A DNA stretch of 64,000 bases from Thiohalophilus sp046483665. GTDB lineage: Bacteria; Pseudomonadota; Gammaproteobacteria; UBA6429; Thiohalophilaceae. A program made the position numbers and the translations under genes. The stretch covers positions 62,001 to 126,000 of the forward strand of contig NZ_JAWOCR010000007.1 of NCBI RefSeq assembly GCF_046483665.1, given 5' to 3'. A model generated the notes under the pieces. It had not been told where the DNA came from. It did not search any database and saw only the letters and a program-made list of their open reading frames with translations. Shown piece after piece: positions 34,852-44,167 of the stretch. Each line of letters begins with the position of its first letter. Position 1 is the stretch's first letter.

Positions 34852-34884
34852 ATCGCCAACCACGGTTGGTCAGGATGGTATTGA

Positions 34885-36201
34885 TTGTTTGAACGTCCAC
34901 AAGCCGGTGAGCGGGCTGTTCTGGTTCACCTGGCTCTGCAAGCGGAGCAGCAACAGGAAGAACCCGGAGAATTTCGGGAACTGGCTGTCTCCGCCGGTGC
35001 TGAACCGATCGCGGTGATCACCGGTTCACGGGCGGTGCCCCACCCCCGTTATTTCGTCGGTACCGGCAAGGCCGAAGAGATCCGTGAAACTGTCAGGGAA
35101 CTTCAGGCCGATCTGGTACTGTTCAACCATGCCTTGTCTCCGGTCCAGGAACGTAACCTCGAACAACTGCTCAAATGCCGGGTGCTGGATCGCACCGGCC
35201 TGATTCTGGATATTTTTGCCCAGCGGGCCCGGACGCATGAAGGCAAGTTGCAGGTCGAGCTGGCGCAACTTAAACACCTTTCTACGCGCCTGGTACGCGG
35301 CTGGACCCATCTGGAGCGTCAGAAGGGGGGGATCGGTCTGCGCGGTCCCGGTGAAACCCAGCTGGAAACCGACCGCCGCCTGATTGGCGAGCGGATTCGG
35401 CAGCTCAACAAGCGGTTGGAAAAGGTCCGGCGTCAACGCGAACAGGGACGCCGCGCTCGCAAACGCCGCGAAATCCCCACGGTCTCGCTGGTCGGTTACA
35501 CCAACGCCGGCAAATCCACCCTGTTTAACCGACTGACCGACTCCCGTGTGTATGCGGCCGATCAACTCTTTGCGACCCTGGATCCGACCCTGCGCCGGCT
35601 GGAACTGGCCGACGGTCAGGCCCTGATTCTGGCCGACACGGTGGGATTCATTCGCCATCTGCCGCATGATCTGGTGGCGGCGTTTCGTTCCACCTTGCAG
35701 GAAACCCGCGATGCGGACCTGCTACTGCACGTGGTGGACGCCTCCAGCCCCGAACGTGACGGGAATATCGAACAGGTTAACGCGGTATTGAGCGAAATTG
35801 ACGCCAGTGATGTGCCCCAGTTGCTGGTTTACAACAAAATCGATCAGCTCGAGGAGAGCGAACCGCGGATTGAATACGACGAGCGCGGTCTGCCGTGGCG
35901 GGTCTGGGTCTCGGCCCGCGACAGTGCCGGCCTGGTCGAGTTGGGCGAGGCGCTGGCGGCGCGGCTGGATCGTGGCCGGGTCTGCCATGAGCTGCTATTA
36001 CCGGTGGCTGAGGGACGACTGCACGCGCGGTTATATGAAGTGGGCAAGGTCCACCGTGAACAGGTGGACGAGCAGGGTAACTGGCTGATGACTGTCGAAA
36101 TGCCTCGTGCCGAGTGGGACGCGCTGGATAAGCATTATGCGATTGGCGCGCATCTGGCCGACGAGGAAGAGGCGGCCCGGCTTGCCCGGCTGGCTTCCTG
36201 A
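34885..36201 (+). CDS. hflX: Ribosome-associated GTPase HflX
   Basis: 438 aa; splits stalled or heat-damaged ribosomes. The start is TTG 34885 (FERPQAGERAVLVHL), which aligns with the E. coli N-terminus, with AGGATGG upstream. The N-terminal HflX domain and linker (RGPGETQLETDRR) precede the G-domain: G1 GYTNAGKST, G3 DTVGFIRHLP and G4 YNKID. Confidence 0.95.
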   Translation: MFERPQAGERAVLVHLALQAEQQQEEPGEFRELAVSAGAEPIAVITGSRAVPHPRYFVGTGKAEEIRETVRELQADLVLFNHALSPVQERNLEQLLKCRVLDRTGLILDIFAQRARTHEGKLQVELAQLKHLSTRLVRGWTHLERQKGGIGLRGPGETQLETDRRLIGERIRQLNKRLEKVRRQREQGRRARKRREIPTVSLVGYTNAGKSTLFNRLTDSRVYAADQLFATLDPTLRRLELADGQALILADTVGFIRHLPHDLVAAFRSTLQETRDADLLLHVVDASSPERDGNIEQVNAVLSEIDASDVPQLLVYNKIDQLEESEPRIEYDERGLPWRVWVSARDSAGLVELGEALAARLDRGRVCHELLLPVAEGRLHARLYEVGKVHREQVDEQGNWLMTVEMPRAEWDALDKHYAIGAHLADEEEAARLARLAS

Positions 36202-36356
36202 CAAGCGGCGGGACAAACGCAGATGAGCTAAATCCGGAGCATGCCTTGCGGCAGGTAGCGAAGCCCCATAGAATTGCCCTTCGGTCACATTGAAAATTCT
36301 ATTTTCCTGAATTGAACTGCACGCGCTGATTCAGAACACATATCACGGAGCATCAC

Positions 36357-37529
36357 ATGGCCTGGAATGAACCTGGTGGTTCAAATAACAAGGATCCCTG
36401 GGGTAATCGCAATAACCCGCAAGGCGGCCCCCCGGATCTCGACGAGGTAATCAAAAAGCTGCAGGCCAGGTTTAGCGGCTTGTTTGGTGGCAAAGGCGGT
36501 GGGGGCGGTCCTCGCATACCCGGCGCCGGCGGCTCCATGGGATTGAGCCTGATTATTCTGGTGCTGCTGGCGGTCTGGGCGCTGTCCGGCATCTACATCA
36601 TCAATGAAGGCAAGGAAGGCGTGGTATTGCGCTTCGGTAAATTCCACACCATCCAGCCACCCGGTCCGCACTGGTATCCGCGTTTCATCGATACAGTCGA
36701 TATCGTGGATGTCTCCCAGGTGCGTTCGGTACATATTGGTGAAGGCAGTAACGAAGCCCTGATGTTGACCCAGGACGAGAATATCGTCGATATGGAATTC
36801 GTAGTGCAGTACAACGTGCGTGATTCACGCCGTTTCCTCTATCACGTGCGCGAGCCGGAAATTTCACTGCGCCATGTTACTCAAAGTGCCGTACGCGAGA
36901 TTGTCGGTAACAACGAGATGGAATTCATCATCACCCAGGGCCGTGACAAAATTGCTGCAGAAGCCTGGGACCGGATTCAGGGCATCCTCGACAGTTACGA
37001 GACCGGTTTACAGGTGCGTGGTTTCAATATGCAAAAGGCCCAGCCACCGCAGGAAGTCATGGCGTCATTCGACGACGTGGCCGCGGCGCGCGAGGACCGG
37101 GAAAAGTTCATGAACCAGGCGATGGCCTACGCCAACGACATTCTGCCCCGGGCCGAAGGTCAGGCGCAGCGTTTTCTGGAAGAAGCCAAGGCTTACCGCG
37201 ATGAGAAAGTTTCTATCGCCGAGGGTGATGCCGAACGTTTCCTGGAAATCATGCGTGAATACAAGAAGTCGCCCCGGGTCACGCGCGAGCGTCTTTATCT
37301 GGAAGCGATGGAAGAGCTGATGGGGAAAAATCCCAAGGTTATGGTTGATCTCAAAGAAGGCAACAATCTGATGTATCTGCCACTGGACCAGCTGATGAAG
37401 CAACGTGCCAGTGGTTCAAGTAGTAATAGCGATGCTTCACAGGGGTCCGGGCCGTTCTCCCGCCAGAAAGAGGATTTCGGGCTGGACCAGACGCGTGAGC
37501 GCGATCGTTCAAGGGAGGTGCGCCAATGA
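36357..37529 (+). CDS. hflK: FtsH modulator HflK
   Basis: 390 aa. The N-terminus is Gly/Pro-rich and cytoplasmic (NNPQGGPPDLDEV...GGKGGGGGPRIPG). A single TM segment (about residues 62-82) is followed by a SPFH/Band-7 domain. It forms a membrane complex with HflC that cages FtsH. The stop overlaps hflC by 4 nt. Confidence 0.95.
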   Translation: MAWNEPGGSNNKDPWGNRNNPQGGPPDLDEVIKKLQARFSGLFGGKGGGGGPRIPGAGGSMGLSLIILVLLAVWALSGIYIINEGKEGVVLRFGKFHTIQPPGPHWYPRFIDTVDIVDVSQVRSVHIGEGSNEALMLTQDENIVDMEFVVQYNVRDSRRFLYHVREPEISLRHVTQSAVREIVGNNEMEFIITQGRDKIAAEAWDRIQGILDSYETGLQVRGFNMQKAQPPQEVMASFDDVAAAREDREKFMNQAMAYANDILPRAEGQAQRFLEEAKAYRDEKVSIAEGDAERFLEIMREYKKSPRVTRERLYLEAMEELMGKNPKVMVDLKEGNNLMYLPLDQLMKQRASGSSSNSDASQGSGPFSRQKEDFGLDQTRERDRSREVRQ

Positions 37530-38401
37530 ACCCGAAACTTCTGGGCGCCGTCATCGTCCTCGCCATCGTTGGCTTTGTGGGAAGCAGTAGCGTTTTCACC
37601 GTCAATGAGCGAGAGCTGGCCATCCTGTTTGCCCTGGGTAAGATTGATAAAGCGGATTATGAACCGGGTATCCATTTCAAATGGCCGTTCGTGAACAACG
37701 TACGCAAGTATGAAAAGCGTATTATTACCGCCGATACCGCCCCGCAGCGTTATCTGACCCAGGAACAGAAACCGTTGATCGTGGATTACTACGTCAAGTG
37801 GCGGATCCGCGATGTCGAGACCTACTACAAGACCATGCAGGGCATGGAAACCCGGGCTCGTCAGCAGTTTCAATCGATCGTCAACAAGGGATTGCTGGAC
37901 GCCTTCGGTGAGCGCACCCTGCAGGAGGTTATCTCCAGTGCGCGCGATGAAATCATGCGTGATATCACCAAGAAAGCGAGCGAACGGGTCGAGAGTTTCG
38001 GTATCGAGATCGTTGATGTCCGTCTCAAGCGTATCGAGCTGACCGAGCGGGTCTTCAAGAATATCTTCGAACGCATGAAGTCGGCGCGTAAAAAGGAAGC
38101 CAATGAGCTGCGTGCTTCCGGTGAAGGTGAAGCGGAACGGATCCGCGCCGAGGCCGAACGGCAGAAAACCGTGATGCTGGCCAAGGCCTATCGCGAGGCG
38201 CAGGGTATTCGTGGTGAAGGTGATGCCCGGGCTGCGTCCATTTATGCCGGGGCTTATCAGCAGGACGAGGAATTTTATTCCTTCTATCGCAGCCTGACGG
38301 CCTATCGCAAATCGCTGGTCGGCCAGGGTAACCTGATGGTGCTGGAACCGGATTCCGACTTCTTCAAGTATTTCAAGGATAATAATCCCGCCAACAAGTG
38401 A
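37526..38401 (+). CDS. hflC: FtsH modulator HflC
   Basis: 291 aa SPFH-domain partner of HflK, with an N-terminal TM segment (residues 6-24) and long basic coiled helices (ERMKSARKKEANELRASGEGEAERIRAEAERQ region). It is translationally coupled to hflK. Confidence 0.95.
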   Translation: MNPKLLGAVIVLAIVGFVGSSSVFTVNERELAILFALGKIDKADYEPGIHFKWPFVNNVRKYEKRIITADTAPQRYLTQEQKPLIVDYYVKWRIRDVETYYKTMQGMETRARQQFQSIVNKGLLDAFGERTLQEVISSARDEIMRDITKKASERVESFGIEIVDVRLKRIELTERVFKNIFERMKSARKKEANELRASGEGEAERIRAEAERQKTVMLAKAYREAQGIRGEGDARAASIYAGAYQQDEEFYSFYRSLTAYRKSLVGQGNLMVLEPDSDFFKYFKDNNPANK

Positions 38402-38444
38402 TGCACCGATAACGTTTGTTTAATCACGCTTTCGGACGTCATTT

Positions 38445-38633
38445 ATGTGGCAGGAATTGATTGTGGCTATCGCACTGGTGCTGGTGATCGAGGGGATTAC
38501 ACCGGCACTCAGTCCCGCCTCTTTTCGTCGTGGTCTGATCATGGTGGCCCAGATGAGCGATCGCGTTTTGCGGCGTATCGGGCTGGCTGCCATGCTGGGC
38601 GGGGCGTTGTTGATCTATCTGGTCAAGGGTTAG
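38445..38633 (+). CDS. DUF2065 (YjeT-like) small inner-membrane protein
   Basis: 62 aa, two TM helices: IVAIALVLVIEGITPAL and IGLAAMLGGALLIYLV. Same position as yjeT in E. coli, after hflC. Function unknown. Only 7 nt precede hisZ. Confidence 0.9.
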   Translation: MWQELIVAIALVLVIEGITPALSPASFRRGLIMVAQMSDRVLRRIGLAAMLGGALLIYLVKG

Positions 38634-38640
38634 AAACAGA

Positions 38641-39819
38641 ATGAAATCCGATCGTTGGTTGTTACCGGAAGGGATCGAGGAGGTCCTGCCAGAACAGGCG
38701 CGCCGGCTGGAGATGCTGCGCCGTCGTTTGCTCGATCTGTATGCCAGCTGGGGCTATGAGCTGGTGATCCCACCGATGATCGAGTATCTCGATTCCTTGC
38801 TGACCGGAACTGGTCATGATCTGGATTTGCAGACCTTCAAACTGACCGACCAACTGACCGGTAAGCTGATGGGTTTACGCGCGGACATGACCCCCCAGGT
38901 GGCGCGCATCGATGCCCATACGATGAAAAAGGACGGCCCGTCACGGCTTTGCTATATCGGTTCGGTATTACATACCCGATCGGACGGTTTTGCCGGTTCG
39001 CGCAGTCCGATGCAGGTTGGCGCCGAACTCTACGGTCACAACGGAAGCGAAAGCGACGTGGAAGTGTTTCGCCTGATGCTGGAGACCCTGCGCCAGAGCG
39101 GTATACCGAATCTCTATTTCGATCTGGGTCATGTCGGTATCTATCGACAACTGGTTCACGCGGCAAAACTGTCCGATGAACAACAGGCTGAACTGTTCGA
39201 TGCCCTGCAACGCAAGGCGATCCCCGAGATCGAACAGCTGCTGGATAACAGCTCGGTGGACAGGAAGATTGCCGAAGGATTGCTTGCTCTGGCGACGCTC
39301 AACGGGGATGACTCTGTCATCGATGAAGCGCGCCGTCTGCTGACGTTCGCCGGTGACGGCGTTGCCCGGGCGCTGGATAATCTGCAGGCCGTGGCGCTAC
39401 AGATCAAGGCTTATGAGCCGGCGATTCCCCTGCATTTTGATCTGGCCGAATTACGCGGTTACAACTATCACACCGGCGTGGTCTTTGCTGCTTACGTGCC
39501 GGGGCGTGGACAAGCTATAGCCGTGGGCGGGCGTTATGATGAAATCGGCAAGGTCTTCGGTCGTTCCCGGGCCGCCACCGGTTTCAGTACCGATCTCAAA
39601 ACACTGATCGATCTGGGCGAGACGTGGAACACGCGGCCCGGCGCGATTTATGCCCCGGTCGCGGAGGATGCCGGCTTGCGCGAGCAAATCGAACAACTTC
39701 GCCGACAGGGCGAGCGGGTAATCAATGCCCTGCCGGGGGACAACAGCAATCCGCAGCAACTGGGCTGCGATCGCAAACTGGTCAGGGATGGCAAGGCATG
39801 GCAAATTGTAACGATTTGA
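38641..39819 (+). CDS. hisZ: ATP phosphoribosyltransferase regulatory subunit HisZ
   Basis: Histidyl-tRNA synthetase paralogue that activates the short-form HisG. 392 aa. Class II core motifs are visible (GYELVIPPMIEYLDSL, RLCYIGSVLHTR, GYNYHTGVVFAAY, AVGGRYDEIGKVFG), while the anticodon-binding domain is missing. It implies the genome encodes a short HisG. It is inserted between yjeT and purA, as in many non-enteric gammaproteobacteria. Confidence 0.95.
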   Translation: MKSDRWLLPEGIEEVLPEQARRLEMLRRRLLDLYASWGYELVIPPMIEYLDSLLTGTGHDLDLQTFKLTDQLTGKLMGLRADMTPQVARIDAHTMKKDGPSRLCYIGSVLHTRSDGFAGSRSPMQVGAELYGHNGSESDVEVFRLMLETLRQSGIPNLYFDLGHVGIYRQLVHAAKLSDEQQAELFDALQRKAIPEIEQLLDNSSVDRKIAEGLLALATLNGDDSVIDEARRLLTFAGDGVARALDNLQAVALQIKAYEPAIPLHFDLAELRGYNYHTGVVFAAYVPGRGQAIAVGGRYDEIGKVFGRSRAATGFSTDLKTLIDLGETWNTRPGAIYAPVAEDAGLREQIEQLRRQGERVINALPGDNSNPQQLGCDRKLVRDGKAWQIVTI

Positions 39820-39840
39820 TAACAACAACAGGCTGAAGTC

Positions 39841-41154
39841 ATGGGCAAGAACGTCGTCATTATCGGGACCCAGTGGGGAGATGAAGGTAAAGGCAAGATC
39901 GTCGATCTGTTGACCGATCGGGCTTCCGCAGTGGTGCGATTCCAGGGTGGTCACAATGCCGGGCACACACTGGTGATCGGCGACAAAAAAACCGTCTTGC
40001 ACCTGATCCCCTCTGGCGTGCTGCGCGAAAACGTCCAGTGCCTGATCGGCAACGGCGTGGTGCTCTCGCCCGAAGCATTGCTCGATGAGCTGACGATGCT
40101 GGAAAACGAGGGCGTCCCGGCACGCGAACGACTGCGCATCAGCGAAGCCTGCCCGCTCATTCTGCCCTATCACGTGGCCCTGGATCATGCCCGCGAAGTG
40201 GCGCGCGGTAAAAAAGCCATCGGTACTACCGGACGGGGCATCGGCCCGGCCTATGAAGACAAGGTCTCGCGCCGCGGTCTGCGTCTGGGCGATCTGTTTC
40301 ACCGCGAACGCTTTGCCGCCAAGCTGGGCGAGATCCTCGATTATCATAACTTCGCCCTGAAAAACTATTTCAAGGTCGAGCCGGTGGACTTCAACCAGGT
40401 GCTGGATCAGGCCATGACTATGCGTGAGGAATTGCAACCGCTGGTGGCCGATATTCCCGAACTGCTCAATCAGCATATGCAGGCCGGCAACAACATTATG
40501 TTCGAGGGCGCCCAGGGCGCGTTGCTGGATATCGATCACGGGACCTACCCGTTTGTCACCTCGTCCAACACTACCGCCGGTGGCGCGAGTACCGGCAGTG
40601 GCATGGGCCCACGCAATCTCGATTACGTGCTGGGGATCACCAAGGCCTATACCACCCGCGTCGGCTCCGGCCCGTTCCCTACGGAGCTGTACGATGGCAA
40701 TCTGTTAATGGATGAAGTTGGTGCGCGACTGGCCGAACGCGGCCACGAGTTCGGCTCCACCACCGGCCGCCCGCGGCGTTGCGGCTGGTTCGACGCCGTG
40801 GCGCTGCGCCGTTCGGTCTTGATCAACAGCGTCAGTGGCCTGTGTATCACCAAGATGGACGTGCTGGATGGTCTGGATCAGATTCAGATCTGCGTGGGCT
40901 ACAACTGTAACGGTGAAATGCGGGATACTCCGCCGGTCGGCGCCGAAGCGTTTGAAAGTTGCGAACCGGTTTACGAAGCGATGCCGGGCTGGCAGGAATC
41001 GACCGTCGGCCTGAAAAGTTACGATGAGTTGCCGGCCAATGCCAAGGCCTACCTCAAACGCATCGAAGAAGTCACCGGCACCCCTGTTGACATCATCTCC
41101 ACCGGCCCCGAACGCAGCGAAACCATCATCCTTCGTCATCCGTACGACGTTTAA
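39841..41154 (+). CDS. purA: Adenylosuccinate synthetase
   Basis: IMP + aspartate + GTP to adenylosuccinate, first committed AMP step. 437 aa. N-terminal GTQWGDEGKGKIVDLL carries the P-loop-like and catalytic Asp. GTTGRGIGPAYEDK and STTGRPRRCGWFDAVAL are further signatures. 21 nt after hisZ. Confidence 0.97.
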   Translation: MGKNVVIIGTQWGDEGKGKIVDLLTDRASAVVRFQGGHNAGHTLVIGDKKTVLHLIPSGVLRENVQCLIGNGVVLSPEALLDELTMLENEGVPARERLRISEACPLILPYHVALDHAREVARGKKAIGTTGRGIGPAYEDKVSRRGLRLGDLFHRERFAAKLGEILDYHNFALKNYFKVEPVDFNQVLDQAMTMREELQPLVADIPELLNQHMQAGNNIMFEGAQGALLDIDHGTYPFVTSSNTTAGGASTGSGMGPRNLDYVLGITKAYTTRVGSGPFPTELYDGNLLMDEVGARLAERGHEFGSTTGRPRRCGWFDAVALRRSVLINSVSGLCITKMDVLDGLDQIQICVGYNCNGEMRDTPPVGAEAFESCEPVYEAMPGWQESTVGLKSYDELPANAKAYLKRIEEVTGTPVDIISTGPERSETIILRHPYDV

Positions 41155-41542
41155 CGGCCCGCCGGGCCGTTAAACAGGTGCCAGGTCCTGGTGACTAGTA
41201 TCTGGCACCTGTACTTTGCACTCGGAACTCAGCACTCGGAACTTATATTAGAGGTAGGCCGGACATAGCGAAGCGGTGTCCGGCAATCGCTCGATGCCCG
41301 ATACCGCTTCGCTTTATCGGGCCTACTCTCACTCCCTGTGCCTTAAAGTCGAACACACTGGCAACAGCCTGTGTGATATCGGATGTTTATAAGAGCTTTA
41401 CCACGAAGACACGAAGTCTCGAAGCGGATTAATTTCTCCTTCGTGTCTTCGTGGTAAAAAATTGCCTGATAGAGGGAATGTCAGGTAGCGTTGCGCACGA
41501 TACACTCTTAGTATTCAGAATTCAGAATTCAGAACTCAGCAC
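41155..41542. repeat. Repeat mosaic between purA and modC
   Basis: No gene. In order: ACTCGGA/ACTCAGC array in exact 7-bp phase (41220-41244); BIME-like REP pair (41254-41326, separate entry); perfect 19-bp inverted repeat TTACCACGAAGACACGAAG (41399-41417) with CTTCGTGTCTTCGTGGTAA (41439-41457); the TCAGGTAGCGTTGCGCAC motif (41481-41498); and an ATTCAGA/ACTCAGC array in 7-bp phase (41513-41544) ending on the modC stop codon. Four unrelated repeat families are packed into 388 bp. Confidence 0.8.
41254..41326. repeat. REP/BIME-like palindrome pair, copy 1
   Basis: GCCGGACA...TGTCCGGC (41257-41284) followed by GCCCGATA...TATCGGGC (41296-41322). The whole unit is itself inverted, GTAGGCC...GGCCTAC. 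It resembles enterobacterial REP units. A second copy is at 49079-49143. Confidence 0.8.
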
Positions 41543-42604
41543 TTATATCAGCGCGACACTTTTCACCTGCGCATAGACCTGTTTGCCGACTGCCAGTTCC
41601 AGATGCTCGGCGGACTTGCGGGTAATGCGGGCGAGCAGGGTGGTGCCGTTGGCATCGAGTTTGACCAGTTGCTGTGAGGGGTTCTCTTCAGCGATAGTCT
41701 CAATGGTGACGGGAAAGATATTCAGGATGCTGGTATCTGTTTGTTGTGACAACGCCAGACTGATATCCCGGGCCTGCAGACGTACCCGCACCGCCTGACC
41801 CACTGGCAAGTCGGTCTGTGTCACCGTCAGTCTCCCGCCGGCGAACGCCAGATAGCTCAAACCATACTGCTTATCGTGTTCGTTGACTGTGGCCTCCACA
41901 ATGGTCTCGGCATCGGGGGCATGGGCCAGCGGCAGATCGAGCCGGTTTAACAGTTCGATGACGCTGCCGGTGGCCTGTACCCGCCCCTTATCCAGCATGA
42001 TCATCTGTTGGGCCAGTTGCGCCACTTCACTGTGATCGTGACTGACATACAGCACCGGGATCGCCAGGTCCTGCGACAACTGTTGCAGGCAGGCCATGAT
42101 GGCGTTTTTGCTGTCGCGGTCCAGCGCGGCCAGTGGCTCGTCCATCAGCAATAGTTGTGGGGCAGACAGCAGGGCGCGACCGATCGCCACCCGCTGGCGT
42201 TCGCCACCGGAGAGGTTCTGGACGGAACGGTTTTGCAGTTGATCGAGACCCAATCGATCGATGATGCGTTCCGGAATCACGTCGCCCTGATCGCCGCCAC
42301 GACGATAGCCAAAAAGCAGGTTATCCCGCACGGACAGGTGGGCGAACAGATTGGCTTCCTGAAAGACGTAGCCGACAGCGCGTTGATGCACCGGTACAAA
42401 AGTATGATTATCCTGCCAGGTGGTGTCTCCCAGTTTGACACCGCCCCGGGCCCCCGGCTCCAGACCGGCAATGCACCGCAACAGGGTGGTCTTGCCGCAA
42501 CCCGAGGGACCGAACAGGGCGGTGATGCCCTGGGCGGGCGCACTGAGCTCAACGTCAAGCGTGAAATTACCGCGCAAGAGTTGAAAGCGTGCCTGCAGTG
42601 TCAT
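41543..42604 (-). CDS. modC: Molybdate ABC transporter ATP-binding protein ModC
   Basis: 353 aa ABC ATPase with Walker A GPSGCGKTTLL, signature NLSGGERQRVAIGRAL and Walker B LLLMDEPLAALD. The C-terminal TOBE/Mop domain (about 285-350) is typical of ModC. It overlaps modB by 4 nt. The TAA stop abuts a 7-bp repeat array. Confidence 0.94.
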   Translation of the reverse strand: MTLQARFQLLRGNFTLDVELSAPAQGITALFGPSGCGKTTLLRCIAGLEPGARGGVKLGDTTWQDNHTFVPVHQRAVGYVFQEANLFAHLSVRDNLLFGYRRGGDQGDVIPERIIDRLGLDQLQNRSVQNLSGGERQRVAIGRALLSAPQLLLMDEPLAALDRDSKNAIMACLQQLSQDLAIPVLYVSHDHSEVAQLAQQMIMLDKGRVQATGSVIELLNRLDLPLAHAPDAETIVEATVNEHDKQYGLSYLAFAGGRLTVTQTDLPVGQAVRVRLQARDISLALSQQTDTSILNIFPVTIETIAEENPSQQLVKLDANGTTLLARITRKSAEHLELAVGKQVYAQVKSVALI

Positions 42605-43281
42605 GCGGGCAGTACTCGCAAACGCCGGTTATAGCGATAGACCAGCAGTAGCATGATGAACGAGGCCAGCAACAAACCGCCGGCCAGCCAGTGGGCGCTG
42701 GCGTAGTCCAGTGCCTCGACATGATCGTAAATGGCAATCGACAGCACTTGGGTTTCGCCTGGAATGTTACCGCCGATCATTAGCACCACGCCGAATTCCC
42801 CCACGGTATGCGCAAAGCCGAGGATAGTGGCGGTAATAAAGCCGGGCCGGGCCAGGGGAAGGATAACGCTGAAAAAACGATCCAGGGGCGCGGCGCGCAG
42901 AGTGGCGGCCACCTCCAGCGGCCGGCGGCCGATGGTGGCAAAGGTATTTTGCAGTGGCTGTACCACAAATGGCAGGGAATAGAACACCGAACCGATCACC
43001 AGACCGCTGAAGGTAAAGGCCAGCGAGCCCAGTCCCAGCGCCTGTGATGTCTGGCCGAAGATCCCTTGTGGCCCCAGGGCCAGTAACAGGTAAAACCCGA
43101 GTACCGTGGGCGGCAGAACCAGCGGCAGGGCGATCACCGCTTCGATCACCGGTTTGATCCTGGCGCGACTGTGGGCCAGCCACCAGGCCAGCGGGGTGCC
43201 GAGCAGTAATAAAATCACCGTCGTGAGCGTGGCCAGCTGCAGTGTGATCCACAGGGCCTGCAGGTCGTTCGCGCTGATCAT
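42601..43281 (-). CDS. modB: Molybdate ABC transporter permease ModB
   Basis: 226 aa, about five TM segments. The permease EAA-type loop reads EVAATLRAAPLDRFFSVILPLARPG. It overlaps both modA and modC by 4 nt. Confidence 0.94.
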   Translation of the reverse strand: MISANDLQALWITLQLATLTTVILLLLGTPLAWWLAHSRARIKPVIEAVIALPLVLPPTVLGFYLLLALGPQGIFGQTSQALGLGSLAFTFSGLVIGSVFYSLPFVVQPLQNTFATIGRRPLEVAATLRAAPLDRFFSVILPLARPGFITATILGFAHTVGEFGVVLMIGGNIPGETQVLSIAIYDHVEALDYASAHWLAGGLLLASFIMLLLVYRYNRRLRVLPA

Positions 43282-44072
43282 TCCCTCTCCTGTGACGCGG
43301 TGGCGTAGCCGAACCGGCGAATGATCCGACCGGCAGGCTCATTTTTTATATAGGCGATAAATGCCCGGGCCGCCGGCGTGTCGTTCAACAGGACCGCCTG
43401 CTGCTCGATCGGATCATAGAGCGATTCGGGAATGGTCCACAGCGAGCCCTGTTGTGCCATGCTCGATCCTTGCAGCTGCGAGAGCGCGACAAAGCCCAGT
43501 TGCGCATTGCCGGTAGCAACAAACTGAAAGGTCTGCGCGATGTTCTCACCGCGCACCAGACGCGATTGCAAGTGCTCGTACAGCCCGCGTTGTTGCAACA
43601 CCTGCTTTGCCGCCAGCCCGTAAGGCGCCAGACGCGGGTTGGCCATCGCCAGCCGTCGGAAGGTGCCGCTTGCGAGCACCTGGCCTTTGTCATCCACATA
43701 ACCGGGTTTGGGGCTCCACAGCACCAGCTTGCCGACGGCGTAGGTAAATCGACTGCCCGCCACGCTGCGCTGTTGTTGTTCGAGCAAGCGCGGGCGGCGC
43801 GCATCGGCCGCAAAAAACAGATCAAACGGCGCGCCGTTGCGGATCTGTGCATAATGCTTGCCAGTCGAACCGCTGGCCAGAATCACCCGATGTTCGCTGT
43901 TCGCTTCAAAATTCTCGACCAGGACTTCCAGCGTCGTTTTGAAATTCGCCGCGACCGCCACCCGCAGGGTCTCTGCATTGACCTGTTGAATCACGGCGCC
44001 ACTCAGCAGATGGATTATCAGAGCAATACGACCAGTTTGTTTAACAATGCTTGTTAACAACGTTTGCAACAA
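43278..44072 (-). CDS. modA: Molybdate-binding periplasmic protein ModA
   Basis: 264 aa. A basic and hydrophobic leader (IVKQTGRIALIIHLLSGAVI) precedes VAVAANFKTTLEVL and ILASGSTGKHYAQI, the oxyanion-binding region. The only usable start is TTG 44072, with GGAGTAGGG upstream. It supplies molybdate for the MoeA/MobAB pathway encoded 18 kb away. Confidence 0.92.
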   Translation of the reverse strand: MLQTLLTSIVKQTGRIALIIHLLSGAVIQQVNAETLRVAVAANFKTTLEVLVENFEANSEHRVILASGSTGKHYAQIRNGAPFDLFFAADARRPRLLEQQQRSVAGSRFTYAVGKLVLWSPKPGYVDDKGQVLASGTFRRLAMANPRLAPYGLAAKQVLQQRGLYEHLQSRLVRGENIAQTFQFVATGNAQLGFVALSQLQGSSMAQQGSLWTIPESLYDPIEQQAVLLNDTPAARAFIAYIKNEPAGRIIRRFGYATASQERE

Positions 44073-44080
44073 TGCCCTAC

Positions 44081-44118
44081 TCCGCGTTCTTTGCGCCTCT
44101 GCGTCCTCTGCGTTATTG
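44081..44118. repeat. Single CGCAGAGG-type array upstream of modA
   Basis: TCCGCGTT-CTTTGCGC-CTCTGCGT-CCTCTGCGTT: four units with 8-9 bp phase. No facing partner is obvious, and it lies directly upstream of the modA start region. Confidence 0.65.
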
Positions 44119-44167
44119 ACAGTAGAATTCAGTCAGTGACACGCCCTTTGATTTGCCGGCTTGATGG

